This document shows, piece after piece, positions 10,063 through 21,248 of a stretch of 64,000 bases of DNA. The stretch is from contig JBANSL010000007.1 of the NCBI GenBank assembly GCA_037127255.1, positions 63,225,038-63,289,037 on the forward strand, read 5' to 3'. This DNA is from Persicaria tinctoria. Lineage: Eukaryota > Streptophyta > Magnoliopsida > Caryophyllales > Polygonaceae. Positions within the stretch are counted from its first letter, which is position 1, and each line of letters starts with the position of its first letter. Below the pieces are notes generated by a model. The model was not told the DNA's origin, did not search any database, and saw only the letters and a list, made by a program, of their open reading frames with translations. Made by a program: the position numbers and the translations under genes.

Positions 10063-13000
10063 TTAAGCAAGTCCAAACAATGTTGGAACTGGCTTAGTGA
10101 ACATATCAGCGGGATTATCAGCAGTTCCCACCTTCTTCACCCTGATTCTCTTCTCATTCCTCAGAAAATGGTATCTGACATCAATGTGCTTCGTCTTCTC
10201 ATGATGAACTTGATCCTTGGTTAAGCATATTGCACTCAAGCTGTCGCAATACACTAAAGCCTGATCCTGATGTAGGCCTAGATCATTGACCAAGCCTTTC
10301 AGCCAGATTCCCTCCTTAGCAGCTTCCGTCAACGCCATGTACTCTGCCTCTGTGGTAGACAAAGTGACTGTAGGTTGTAGAGTTGCTTTCCAACTCACCA
10401 CAGAACTCCCAAGAGTGAAAACATAGCCAATCATCGATCTCCTACTGTCCACATCGCCGACATAATCAGAGTCTGAAAACCCAGCAACCAAGCACTCTGT
10501 ATCATTCCCATAGCACAAACCAACATCAGTAGTGCCTCTGAGATACCTGAAGATCCTCTTCACAGCTTTCCAGTGTTCCTTCCCAGGCTGAACCATAAAG
10601 CGGCTTACCACACTAACATCGAATGCTAGATCTGGTCGAGTGCAGACCATAGCATACATCAGACTCCCCACTGCGCTGGCATAAGGGACCTTAGACATGT
10701 ACTCCTTCTCATCCTCAGTCTGAAGTGTGTACATTCCCAGCTTGCTGTTAGACGCCATTGGAGTATCTATAGACTTAGCCGAAGACATTCCAAACCTGCT
10801 CAATATCTTCTTGATGTACCCTTCTTGAGATAAGAAGAGTTTTCTCTGCTTCCTGTCTCTATAGATCTCTACTCCCAGAATCTTTCGAGCAACACCCAAA
10901 TCTTTCATATCAAACTCTGCATTGAGACAATCCTTCAGCTTCTGGATATCTGACTTGTTCTGAGCAGCAATCAACATATCATCCACGTACAATACTAGGT
11001 AAATACGCGAACCATCATCTAGATTGTTGTGGTAAACACAGCAATCATATGAACTCCTGTTGTATCCCAGCTGCACCATATAGCTATCAAATCGCTTGTA
11101 CCACTGCCTTGGTGACTGTTTCAGCCCATACAAAGACTTCTTCAGTCTGCAAACATGGTTCTCTTTTCCAGGAACCTGAAAACCATCCGGTTGAGACATG
11201 TATATTTCCTCCTCCAACTCTCCATGTAGGAAAGTTGTCTTCACATCTAGTTGCTCAAGCTCCAAATCCTGATGTGCAACCATTGCTAGTAGCACCCTGA
11301 TAGAAGTATGTCTGACCACTGGTGAGAAAATCTCATTGTAGTCTACTCTCTCTCGCTGATTGAAACCTCTTGCAACTACTCGTGCTTTGTACTTAATACC
11401 CTCAACAGCTGATAGTCCTTCCTTCTTCCTGAAGACCCATTTGCAAGTAATCACCTTCCTATCAACAGGCAATTTGACAATCTCCCAAGTCTGATTCTTC
11501 TGAAGAGAGTCCATCTCTTCTCCCATTGCTGCAAGCCACTGTGCTGACTCATCTCCAAAAATAGCAGCCTTATAGGTGGACGGAGCATCATCCTCCACCT
11601 CCTCGGCCACCTGCAAGGCATATCCCACCAACTCATCAGACCTATATCTCGCAGGAGGTCTGATGACAACCCTTCTTGGCCGATCTTGAGCAATACTGCG
11701 ATGTGTCGTTCCACCTGCTCATGTGTCTAGTGGTATAGCCTCTGTCTCAGCAGTGTCCGACTCAATAGTACCTGATTGGTTTGTGACCAAATCAGGTACC
11801 TGACTCTCAGATGGAGTGAAGTCCAACTCCACCTCCTCAGCAACAGCCTCTTTCGCAACTGCATCACTGGTCTTCTTCCTAGAATTCAGCAAAGAACTCT
11901 CATCAAAGACTACACTTCTGCTAAGTATAATCTTGCTGTCAGACCAGATCTTGTACCCTTTCACACCAGTACCATAGCCCATGAAGACTCCCTTCTTAGC
12001 TCTTGGCTCTAGCTTACCCTCATCAACATGATAATAAGCAATGTACCCAAAAACCCTCAGATTAGATTAATCAGCAGCCTTTCCAGTCCACACCTCCTAA
12101 GGTGTTTTGCAGTCGATACCTGTGTGTGGGCTCCAATTCACGAGATAGCAAGCCGTTGAAACTGCTTCTGTCCAGAATTGCCTTTCAAGGCCTGAATTGG
12201 AAAGCATGCACCTTGCTTTCGCCAGAAGAATCTGATTCATTCGTTCTGCTACACCATTCTGCTGTGGTGTGTATCTGACTGTATGATGTCGAGCAATGCC
12301 CTCATCTCTGCAGAACCCATCAAACTCAGATGAACAGAATTCCAGACCGTTATCAGTTCGCAGCCTCTTGACTTTCTTTCCAGTCCGATTCTCTACTAGA
12401 GTCTTCCACTCCCTGAACTTACTGAATGCCTCACTTTTATGCCTCATCATGAATACCCAAGTCATCCTAGAGTAATCATCAATCAGAGACAAAAAATACC
12501 TGTGACCGCCCAAGGACTGAACACGTGAAGGACCCCAACAGTCTGAATGGATGTAATCCAGCGTGCCCTTTGTCTGATGAATTGCTTTAGGAAATTTGCT
12601 ACGATGTAATTTCCCAAACACATAATGTTCACAAAACTCAAGGCTTTGGGCCTTATGGCCTCCCAGAAGATCTGCTTTCGAGAGAATTTGCATCCTCCTT
12701 TCACTCATATGAGCCAACCTCATATGCCAAAGTCTGGTCAGATCAGCTTCCTGAACCCCAGCAGAAATAACCGCTGCAGCACCTGTAACTGAGGAACCTT
12801 GTAGGGTGTACAAAGTTCCCTTTCCCCGCTTGACTCCCTGCAGAACCACATCAGAGCCTCTGAACACACACAACTTTCCCCCATAACCTGTGTACCTGAG
12901 CCCCTTGTCGTCTAACACTGTTAGGGATATCAGATTCTTCGTCATGGATGGCACGTGCTTGACATCCTCCAATGTGCGAAATTTCCCATCATCTGTCCGA

Positions 13001-13992
13001 AACCTAACTGAGCTAGTCCCAACAACCTTGCAGAGAGCATCATTCCCCATGGATACATTGCCCCCATCAGCACGGCTATATGTTGCAAACAACTCCCTTT
13101 TAGGACATATATGATAGGACACCCCAGAGTCAAGATACCACACATCAACCCTGTGTGTGTGATCATCAGCTAACAGCACAATATCCTCCTCAGAAGTATT
13201 GCCACGATCAGCTACTGCTGCAGACCCAGATTTCTCTTCCTCTTGCTTCTTCTTTTTCGGACAGTCATTCTTCCAATGACCTTTCTCCTTGCAGTAGTTA
13301 CAAACATCGTTTGGTTTAGGGCCTGATTTGCGATCTTGCCGATGCTTCTTCTTATTGCCCTTTCTACCATCAGATTTGCCTCCGTTTTCCACAAGCCCGG
13401 AAGCCTGATTGTCTGTAACCGACGCGGTTGCCTTCAGACGCAACTCTCTGCTGTGAAGCGACGATCTAACCTCTTCCAAAGTGATGGTATCCTTCCCAAC
13501 GACGAACGACTGAACGAAGTTCTCGTATGTGGGGGGTAGGGATACCAGCAGAATTAGGGCAGCATCTTCGTCCTCCACCTTAACATCAATATTACGCAAT
13601 TCAAGTAATAAAGTGTTAAGTTGATCAAGATGATCTCTGAGTTGTGTACCTTCCTGCATACGCAGCCCGAACAACCGTTGTTTCAGAAGCAACTTGTTCG
13701 TCAGAGACTTTGTCATGTACAAAGACTCCAACTTTAGCCACAACTTGCTTGCGGTTTCCTGATCAGCAACTTCTGTTATGACATCGTCTGCGAGACACAA
13801 CATAATCGTCGAATGAGCCTTCTCCTCCAGAAGGCCGTACTCAGCGGTGGTTGTATCTGCCCCCTTCTTGTCGGCGGCCAACGGTGTCCATAAGCCTTGC
13901 TGTTTCAGCAAAGCCCGCATCTTGATCTGCCACAGACTGAAAGAATTTCTTCCAGTAAACTTGTCGATCTTCAACACAGAACCAGACATCAT
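10063..13992 (-). pseudogene. Copia gag-pol polyprotein, one frame with three stops
   Basis: A single frame runs from MMSGSVLKIDKFTGRNSF (gag, 13992) through the zinc knuckle CNYCKEKGHWKNDC, a protease (WYLDSGVSYHICP; Asp-Ser-Gly), the pre-integrase HMRLAHMSERRMQ, the integrase (SDCWGPS; LRTDNGLEF; HTVRYTPQQNGVAERMN), a reverse transcriptase with [10 protein letters not shown], and an RNase H ending [12 protein letters not shown]. Only three in-frame stops break it: TAG at 12097-12099, TAA at 12067-12069 and TGA at 11719-11721. Its length and order are those of a complete Copia polyprotein. With a matching partner it could still supply proteins in part, but as it stands it is a recent pseudogene. 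Confidence 0.9.
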
Positions 13993-14017
13993 TCTCGACG
14001 GAAATCAACGACCAAAA

Positions 14018-14029
14018 GCTCTGATACCA
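14018..14029 (-). promoter_or_regulatory. Primer binding site (tRNA-iMet)
   Basis: Complement of tggtatcagagc, three bases inside the outer 5' LTR. Confidence 0.85.
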
Positions 14030-14032
14030 GTT

Positions 14033-14196
14033 TGTTGGGGGAAGGTCTTGTTGGGCCCGACCAGAAAGCCCAACATATAAGCCGGACCGGGGCACCATCC
14101 CAAAACCAATTGACATTAGGTGGAGTAGCCCATCCACTTATATGTTGGGTTCAGAATCATCCCACTTCCGATGTGGGATTCACAAGTATCCCAACA
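14033..14196 (-). repeat. Outer LTR, 5' copy (TRIM-type, 164 bp)
   Basis: Partner of 9337-9500, followed by target duplication tatac at 14197-14201. Confidence 0.9.
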
Positions 14197-14201
14197 TATA
14201 C

Positions 14202-14878
14202 TTTAATCTAAAAGTAGGAACAATCAGTGGTGGCATTGGGACCTTAGTAATAGATTTGTAAGCCATTAGCTCTTGTCTAGCTCTAATTAAGACCACACAG
14301 TATAGCTTAAGAAGGTCATTAACCCATTTAATTGTTCGGTTCCCATATCTGGGAATAAACGGATTATCTATCAAGCAGTTGACATGTACCGTAGTCACCT
14401 CACATGGCAATAGAGGTAAAGGTTATGCAAGCTAATACAGTATCAAACTATAACAGTTGTAGACAAGGTTCTTCTTTACCCAATATGTCATAATAAACCA
14501 TAACCCACAACATGATTCACCAAACAACCTACCTATAAGGTGAATCACCACAAGATTATAGTCAAAGGTTATCATCCATATTTTAAGACAACAGACCGCA
14601 AAAACTGGGCAAAACCATAGCAGCCAAACAAAAATTCCTGAACGCCCTGAACCAATATGGCAATCTCATCAAGACCAGTAAATGGATATCTAATGAAGAA
14701 TTAAAGCCTTTCAAATTTACTTAGTAACCACATATCAACAAGAAGAAAATTACACTCGACTAATAGCTTTCGGCAACCTTGAACTAACAGGAAGCAAATT
14801 ACACTTGAGACATAATTATATGCCAGTATGCAATATTCAACCAAATCACTTCTCAAAACAATAATATTCGACACATAC
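14202..14878. other. Intron sequence of the proposed host gene
   Basis: AT-rich. No coding feature supported. It ends at the donor GTATGTG of the exon at 14879. Confidence 0.4.
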
Positions 14879-15188
14879 CTTATTCTTTTCTGAACCTCTT
14901 TGGCCTCTATAAGGTCACCCATAATAGTTGCGATGTAGAGAGGAGATATATTCTCCTGAACTCGACTTAGCAAGGCTAACAACTTCTCCCTATTGAATGC
15001 ACACCTTCTGATTTTCTTCTCTACTAAAGATTTCGGCTGGGATTTTTGTTCCTCATTTGAGCAAGGGTGTTCCTCAGTGAGTTTAATGCCCTCTGGCAAT
15101 TTAAGGCCCTTTCGGGGGTAGTCTTTGATGGAGCAAGATCATCTGTTACCATTTGATTTTTCCTTTTATCAACTCCAGGAGTAGCCAT
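14879..15188 (-). CDS. Host gene, first coding exon (unrecognised), one frameshift
   Basis: Seen: ATG at 15188 opens MATPGVDKRKNQMVTDD. At a run of five C (15114-15118 on the minus strand) the frame has to slip by one base to continue as RKGLKLPEGIKL. It then runs through VEKKIRRCAFNREKLLALL and ENISPLYIATIMGDLIEAK to KEVQKRI, ending in the donor AG|GTATGTG with two leftover bases. The two halves read as one lysine-rich N-terminus with a helical middle. The leftover bases match the entry phase of the exon at 974-1079. A missing C in the homopolymer (a true null allele or a sequencing error) is the simplest explanation of the slip. An alternative is an unseen upstream exon. Family not recognised. 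Confidence 0.5.
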
Positions 15189-15880
15189 GAGATCCACCAA
15201 AAAGAGAATTAGCCAAGTAAAGGTTATTCAAAAGTAGGTGAAAGAGAACGGAGAGAGGGGGAAGTGAAGAAACCACCACACCACACAACACCTGAATAAA
15301 GAAACAGCGAAGGGAGAGGAAGGACGGACCCTACACACCTTCATACGAGACCACCCGTCCGATTGCTTGTTGTAGAGTGGGAATTTGGTAACCCTAAACC
15401 AGCAGATAGGGGAACCAAATGAAATTAACCGGCGAAATACGAAGCACCAGTCCATACAGGACGAATTTGGCCAAGGCGGAGGCTGAAGAGACCAAACTCG
15501 ATCGATCCGCATCGTCGAAAAACTCAGAAGCTTCCCATCGATGATCAGAACATAGGGGAAGGCACTTGGGCAAACCCAACCAGAAAACCCAAATTTTCCA
15601 CCAGGAGAACCATCACCGTACTACCCAAGGTTTTCAAAGACGATTAAACGAGAGGGAGTAGGATCATCGTTGACACGAGAATAGTAGGCCAAGATTCCAG
15701 ATTGGGACAGGAAAAGGTACGAGACCCCAATCAAATTAAAGATTTGTATGAAGAAAGGGGACTCAACAATAAAGTAGAAGGGGAGAATGGTGCTACCGCG
15801 TGAAGCGCGTTCTTCACTGGACGGCTTTTCATTTTTAAATCTTTGTTAATATATCTATTGAAACGTCTCTTATATAATTG
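15189..15880 (-). promoter_or_regulatory. Probable 5' leader and promoter of the host gene
   Basis: GC content rises relative to the flanks. Minus-strand frames here (for example 15228-15512) have no recognisable content. No clear TATA box was fixed. Assigned only by position upstream of the ATG at 15188. Confidence 0.25.
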
Positions 15881-15886
15881 TATTTC

Positions 15887-16248
15887 TAGAGCTGGCAAAA
15901 CCCGACCCGATCGACTCGAAATCGATTATTCTAAACACCGACACAATCCGTCCATTTTGGACCCGAAATTCGAATGAACCGAATCCGATTAACCCGAAAC
16001 CCATTAAGACCCGAACCCGTTATAACCAAAACCCGAAATAACCCGAACGTTAAGCTACAATCTAGTAAATTTTTTTAAATGAATATTGAAATAATGAAAA
16101 CCCGAGACAACCGAAACCCGATACAACCGAAAACCGAACCCGACCCAACCGATTGACCAAATTATTAGACATTACCCGAAACCTGAATGGGCCAAAACCC
16201 GACTAACCGAACCCAAACCTGACCCGTCCTGCCCGATTGCCACCTCTA
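15887..16248. mobile_element. hAT-type MITE rich in ACCCGA words
   Basis: Ends tagagctggcaa and ttgccacctcta are inverted repeats (11 of 12). Flanking octamers tgtatttc (15879-15886) and cgtatttc (16249-16256) match at 7 of 8, the hAT target-duplication length. The interior is almost entirely aacccgaaacccg-type words, a common plant hAT-MITE interior. No coding capacity. Confidence 0.8.
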
Positions 16249-16589
16249 CGTATTTCAAACAATATTTTTCTTATCCCGTTTAGATTTTTGCATATATATG
16301 GGAAATGATTTATCTTTTTCATTCTTTTTTTTTTGTTCGAATACTTTTCACTCAGCTCTAATTGATCTCTTTGTTTTGTAGTACGTAGATGATATGTTTA
16401 TTTGTTATATATATTGTTATTAGATAATAGTTTAGATAGTAATATGTATCTAATAATCTAAATAATGATCAAGTTAGAGGCGGATCCAAGAAATAATAAA
16501 AATCAAATATTTTAAAACTTATAAACAACGTACTTAATTTTAGAATTTTAAAATTATCACACAACTATTAAATCATGATTTTTTTAATT

Positions 16590-16753
16590 TAAAAAAGAAA
16601 AAATTGACAAAACCGAAATCGATCCGAAATGACCCGAAACTCAGTCAAACCCGAGTTCGAGTCAACCTGGATACATCCGAAACCCGTTTTACCCGGAATC
16701 CGAAGTGACTCAACCAGAATCCGACCCGAATGACTCATTTGACAGGTCTAAGA
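16590..16753. repeat. Second ACCCGA-rich patch, probable hAT end
   Basis: Words such as cgaaacccg recur and the patch ends catttgacaggtcta, a hAT-like terminus. No matching left end was found, so it is a fragment. Confidence 0.45.
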
Positions 16754-17095
16754 ACCAACTTCCAAAAAAATATGTAGTCGTATGTTCAAAATTATTCATT
16801 CTCTTGTACTCAAGTCTTGACTAGAAGAGGTGACACCCAGGGAGAGTTTCACCAAGAATATGTTATTTTTCTTTTGGTTCATTAATTTCTTTTTGGGTAT
16901 TTTCTTCATTGTCAACAAAAGTGTTTATGACAATGGGTTCAATGAAATTTTGTTCATTCATACCATAGGTTAATTCAACAAAAGTAGAAAACTTGTCAAT
17001 TCAAAGAAAAATGAAAGAAATTTGGAAAATGTTTTGAATACCTCCCTGGTAGTCTATCACCCTGAGCCCTGAGGTGGAATCCTACTTGGCAATTT
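16754..17095. other. AT-rich spacer, nothing seen
   Basis: No coding or structural feature supported. Confidence 0.3.
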
Positions 17096-17625
17096 GTGTT
17101 CAAGAATGAAAAACTCTCGCCTATAGATAGATTGAAAAGCATTGTGAAGCATCATATAATGAATTGGATTGTATTCAAGCATGAAAAACTCTCATCTATA
17201 GACAGATTTAAAAGCATTGTGAAGCATCTGGGGCTCTTCGATTGTGAAATTATTAGACGTCAAACCCCATTGGTGGTTGAAGCCTTTGCCCTTCGATTAG
17301 GTGTCCTCAAGGCTTGGGAAATGAATATAGAAAATCTTATCATTGAAGGAGATTATCTCATTATCATCAACTATCTAAAAGTTGGTGTTCAATATCCGTG
17401 GAAAATTGAAATTCTCATGACTAGCATCAGTTCTCTGCTTTTGGGGTTTAATGAAGTATCTTTTTCCCACATACTTTGCAATGGTAATTGCGTGCCCGAG
17501 AAGGTTGCACACCTTGGCCAAATTACCAATAACCCTGAGCTTTTAAACAATCAAGGTATGTTGGACCTCATCCGAAAGAATGCAATCCGGTAGCGTTTTT
17601 CTGACGCACCCGAATTTTTACCTAA
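17096..17625 (+). pseudogene. LINE 3' fragment: RNase H end and tail
   Basis: An open frame of 165 codons carries VVEAFALRLGVLKAW, LIIEGDYLIIINYL and the terminal LDLIRKNAIR. These are the Glu and Asp blocks of LINE RNase H, but the first Asp strand is missing. The first 45 codons hold a tandem duplication (KLSPIDRLKSIVKH / KLSSIDRFKSIVKH). After the stop comes cgaatttttacctaataaaaaaa, the same tail as the insertion ending at 24619. It is a 5'-truncated copy. Confidence 0.75.
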
Positions 17626-18081
17626 TAAAAAAAGTTTCAGTGTGAATTTAATTGGTACAATAATTTATTCAACTTCTCCTCTCCCTTCTCTCTAGTTTCT
17701 AGAAAGAGAGAGAGATCAGAAAATCCTTTCGGAGCTCAAAACCTCTGGTCGACCGTGGCCTTTGGTGGAGCCCCACCAGCTTCTGGGGCTCTATAGAGGC
17801 ACTGGTGTCATCCTTGCCCCGTCGTGCTCCGGTGACCGATATATAATACTTCATTCAGGAGATCGAACAACTTCTTCTCCTGCAACATTCTTAATCGAAA
17901 AATTGCTCTTTCTCTTTGGGGCTTTTTCAGTCCTTTGGGTTTGGAGGTTGGTTCACTTATCGCTCTCAACCAATTGAAACAATCAGCCTTGAATTTCAGA
18001 TCTAGGGTTTATTCCCTTCTTCTTGAAATTCCAGCCCCAATCCCGCTTCAGGCAGATGTCGCTCCCTTCCTTCCTCCCTGC

Positions 18082-18552
18082 CGGGGCCTTGAAGGTGCAG
18101 GTAGTTTGGATCTTACTCCGGTGTACCCCATGTTCGGATTCCTTCTCTTGGTCTCATTTCACCCCTTACGGTTTTCACTGGTCTGGGTGTCGATGTTTGT
18201 GTTGGCTTCGACCCGCCGCATCGAGGTCGGCCCGGGTTGTATGGTGTTGTCCCTTCACTTCATTGGTTGCCGTTTGTCCTCGCCGTCCGGCTTCGTGTTG
18301 AATCTTTGTGTTTAATCCCTATCGGGGCCTTGAAAGTGCATGTAGTTTGGGTCTTACTCCTATGTACCCCATGTTCGGATTCCTTCTCCTGGTCTCGTTT
18401 CACCCCTTACGGTTTTCACTGGTCTTGGCGTCGCTGTTTGTGTTGGCTTTGACCCACCTCATCGAGGTCGGCCCGGGCTGTATGGTGTTGTCCCTTCGCT
18501 TCACTGGCCGTCGTCCTGCTTCGTGTTGAATCTTTTTGTTTAATCCCTGTTT
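18082..18552 (+). repeat. Tandem duplication, about 241-bp unit
   Basis: cggggccttgaa... starts at 18082 and again at 18323. The two units run in parallel through gtaccccatgttcggattcc and ggtcggcccggg to tttaatccct, with scattered substitutions and a short gap. It lies in the body of the non-LTR insertion. Confidence 0.8.
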
Positions 18553-19805
18553 TGGCCTGATTCGTGTTGAACCTCCGCTTCCTTTACATAAATTATTTCC
18601 CTTCGTGCCTCTGTTGTGCGCCCGAGTTTGACCCCGGTTGGTCCTGAGCTGGTGGTCGGTCGTCCATCACCGCCTCATGGTTTGGGTTTAGGTACACATT
18701 CTCGGTGGGATTTGGTGGACAAACGAGCCTCTTGATGTCCTTGCCCTCGGGCTTGCCATGGGCCCTAAGGTGACCTAATTTTGGTGGATCCAACTTGGTT
18801 TGTGTCCTTTAGGCCCAAGATTTTGTCTTGGGCCCAAAGCAGGCCGACCTATTAAATTTATTTAGAGGTAACATAAATTAAAATAAAAATGATTACACAC
18901 ACAACCCCACTCGTATGAGTGTGTACTAAATCTCGCTAGGGTTGACTAAGGCTGTGTTTGGCACTAGATGGAGATTATAGGGATTATGAGGATTTTAGTA
19001 GATGTTAAGAGATGGAGATTATTTTTGTAGATTAATGGGATTGTGGGGATTGAGATTATGAATGTCGGAAATCTCGTAAAAGGTGTTTGTTAGGTATGGG
19101 ATTGGGGTGTATTATTAACTAGGAAAAAGTCGGAATTGCCCCTAAAAAAAAAGGGTCATACCCCCTCCCCCTTCCTCCCACCCCCACAGTTTGCAAGAGA
19201 AGGATAAAATTCCCATCGTCGGCTCCCAGAAGCTCCCCAAGAGACCGACTGGCGATTTCCGGGGACGAGGTTGGACAGCTGCCTGCGCTACGTGACGACG
19301 ATTGACGAAGCCCCCTCGGCCATCCGCGCACCCTGACGCACCTCCTCCTGTTGGCGGAAGAGCCCTCTTCGGCAGCTGTCGTGCAACACCGTCGGACGAG
19401 GTTCCAGGTATGTGATTCTCTGAAATTGGAGGTTTTAGTTCACATTAGCAGTAGGAATACGCATATAGGTGCGCGAAATTGGTCCCGTGAAACCGGAAAT
19501 ATCAAACATTGAATTGGGGGGTGGTTAATTGTTGACGGTAGTCTCGAATTTAGGGATTCTAGGTCTGCAATAGTATGTTCAATTGGGGATTATAGGTTTT
19601 CAATAGCATATTCAATTCGGTAATTAGATTTGTTGGCTCCCGACCGATTGAACCCTTTCAAATTAGCTTGTTACGGCGAGAAAAGGTCGAAATTGGAGGA
19701 ACCCCCAACAATCGGCCTTGCCTTTCGTTGTCTACTGCTGATGGTTGCATATGTTTTCATGTGTTGTGAACGTTGGGGGAGATCAGTTGAGGGCGAGTAT
19801 CGAAC

Positions 19806-20606
19806 ATGTCATCGGGTACCAAGCCCCCTGTTCCCGACAAGGGCAAAAAACCAAAGGGCTCGAAAGAAACACCCTTTCAGTGGACTCCGACGCTAACGAA
19901 ACAGTACGTGGATCTGCTCATTGGGTATCAGCGCAAATATGGCCGCGATCAGGGGTTCAGTTGGGTGGTTTTAACTACACAATTCGAGGAGCAGACAGGC
20001 CAGAAGTGTGGAAACAACACCCTTAAGAACAAGCACGCGACCATGAAGGAGAGGTGGAAGGCCTGGAAAGAGTTGATGCACGGCGAGACCGGATTGGGGT
20101 GGGACTACGAAAAAGGGTGCATAAACGCCACTGATGAGTGGTGGGAGCGGAAATGTCAGGTACGATATCAATTGTACCATATGTGTGTTGGAGAATGACT
20201 CTTTGGTGACTTTATGAAGAGTAGAAATGCGGATATGTATTCATTTGTTGTTGTGAAATATGTATTACTGTTGTTGCAGCTTCTGATTTGAGTTGCTGTT
20301 GTTACATGTCATTCTGTATTGTTGTTTCATCATAAAGGGCATATGTGGAGTCGCTGTAGTTGGTTATGTATTTTTATTTGATCATAAATGCCATATGTGG
20401 AGATGCTGGCGATTTGAATGTGTGTTTGGAAATGTATTTGTTTGAGTTGATGTAGCCGACGGTGTTCTCATAATCTAACCCTTCTTCGCTTGGACTGATC
20501 TTGCAGGAGAAGGCAGATTTCAGCAAACTGAAGAACAAGTGCATTCCTCCGGACATTCTCGATGCCTGGGACCAGATATACGGAGGCACCGTCGCCACCG
20601 GCAACA
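19806..20606 (+). CDS. Harbinger ORF1, Myb/SANT-like DNA-binding protein, truncated
   Basis: Exon 1 (19806-20159) starts MSSGTKPPVPDKGKK and carries the Myb-like trihelix domain: FQWTPTLTKQYVDLLIGY, then TQFEEQTGQKCGNNTLKNK and the Trp-rich ERWKAWKEL / EWWERKCQ. The donor is CAG|gtacga and the acceptor cttgcag at 20501-20506. Exon 2 starts at 20507 in the same phase with EKADFSKLKNKCIPP and reaches IYGGTVATG, the usual end of this domain. The frame then runs into transposase sequence out of frame and stops at 20710. In live elements this protein binds subterminal DNA and helps bring the transposase to the ends. Here the C-terminal half has been lost in a deletion. Confidence 0.8.
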
Positions 20607-21248
20607 TTCAACGTCCTTGCTGTTTGCGACTTCGAGCTGAATTTCACTTTCGTTTCCGCCGGGTGGGAGGGCAGCGCACACGATTCCCGGGTGTTGGAAC
20701 ACGCCCTTAGCTCACCTGGTATGCATTTCCCCCACCCCCCCGTAGGACGTTATTACTTGTGTGACAAGGGATACCCTGAGCGACCGGGTTACATGATTTC
20801 GTACTCGAAGACAAAGTACCATCGAGCGGCGTTCGTGCAGGAACCAGCGGACAACGAGAAAGAAGCTTTCAACCAGCGCCACTCCTCCTTGCGCGGGGCT
20901 GTCGAACGGACCTTCGGTATCTTCAAGAGTCAGTGGAAGATGACCAAGCCAATGCACAAGTATCCCGTAGGTAAACAGGTCGACATCATCATCGCGTGTG
21001 TGGCATTGCATAATTTCATCCGCCGATCGGGGGGAGAAGGGGAGCCAGTCGCAGGCTTCGTGGATCAAAGGTTTGTCGAGCCCGGTGTTGAAGGTGTCAC
21101 AGAAGCAGCAGTCGCATCCGACGACGAGAGCGATGAAGAGCTCGTCCTTTCTGACAGCGATGGGGAGGACCTGGAGCCCGAGGGAATGCAGGAACTACGT
21201 GACGTCATAGCACGACAAATTTGGGCCGATAGGAGGCGTTATCGGTAG
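20607..21248 (+). pseudogene. HARBI1-like DDE transposase, 5' half deleted
   Basis: The frame reads FNVLAVCDFELNFTFVSAGW EGSAHDSRVL (second catalytic Asp), YYLCDKGYPERPGYM, and VERTFGIFKSQW with the catalytic Glu, then VALHNFIRR, the usual end of the DDE_Tnp_4 domain. An acidic tail follows (DDESDEELVLSDSDGED). The helix-turn-helix region and the DGTH motif with the first Asp are missing, and the sequence joins directly to the end of ORF1 at about 20600 in a different frame. So one deletion removed the ORF1 end and the transposase start. It cannot catalyse cutting alone. The remainder is well preserved, which suggests a recent loss. Confidence 0.85.

Larger units (their letters stand above)
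9337..14196 (-). mobile_element. Chimeric retroelement: Copia gag-pol enclosed by TRIM LTRs
   Basis: Two 164-bp LTRs (9337-9500 and 14033-14196) differ at five positions and are flanked by the same pentamer tatac (9332-9336 and 14197-14201). Read on the minus strand, the order is TRIM LTR, primer site, complete Copia gag-pol, polypurine tract, an unrelated 271-bp LTR, a second primer site, a short TRIM-like internal region, a second polypurine tract, and TRIM LTR. The single target duplication around the whole unit says it integrated as one piece. Five differences in 164 bp is about 3%, so the insertion is not very recent. It lies in sense orientation in the proposed host intron. Confidence 0.85.

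Noticed and set aside
4128..15850. A 14-bp direct repeat (aaatctttgttaat) at about 4129 and 15837, suggesting a TSD around the LINE
   Set aside because: The interval would include the host first exon and two independent elements with their own TSDs. In AT-rich DNA such a match can occur by chance.
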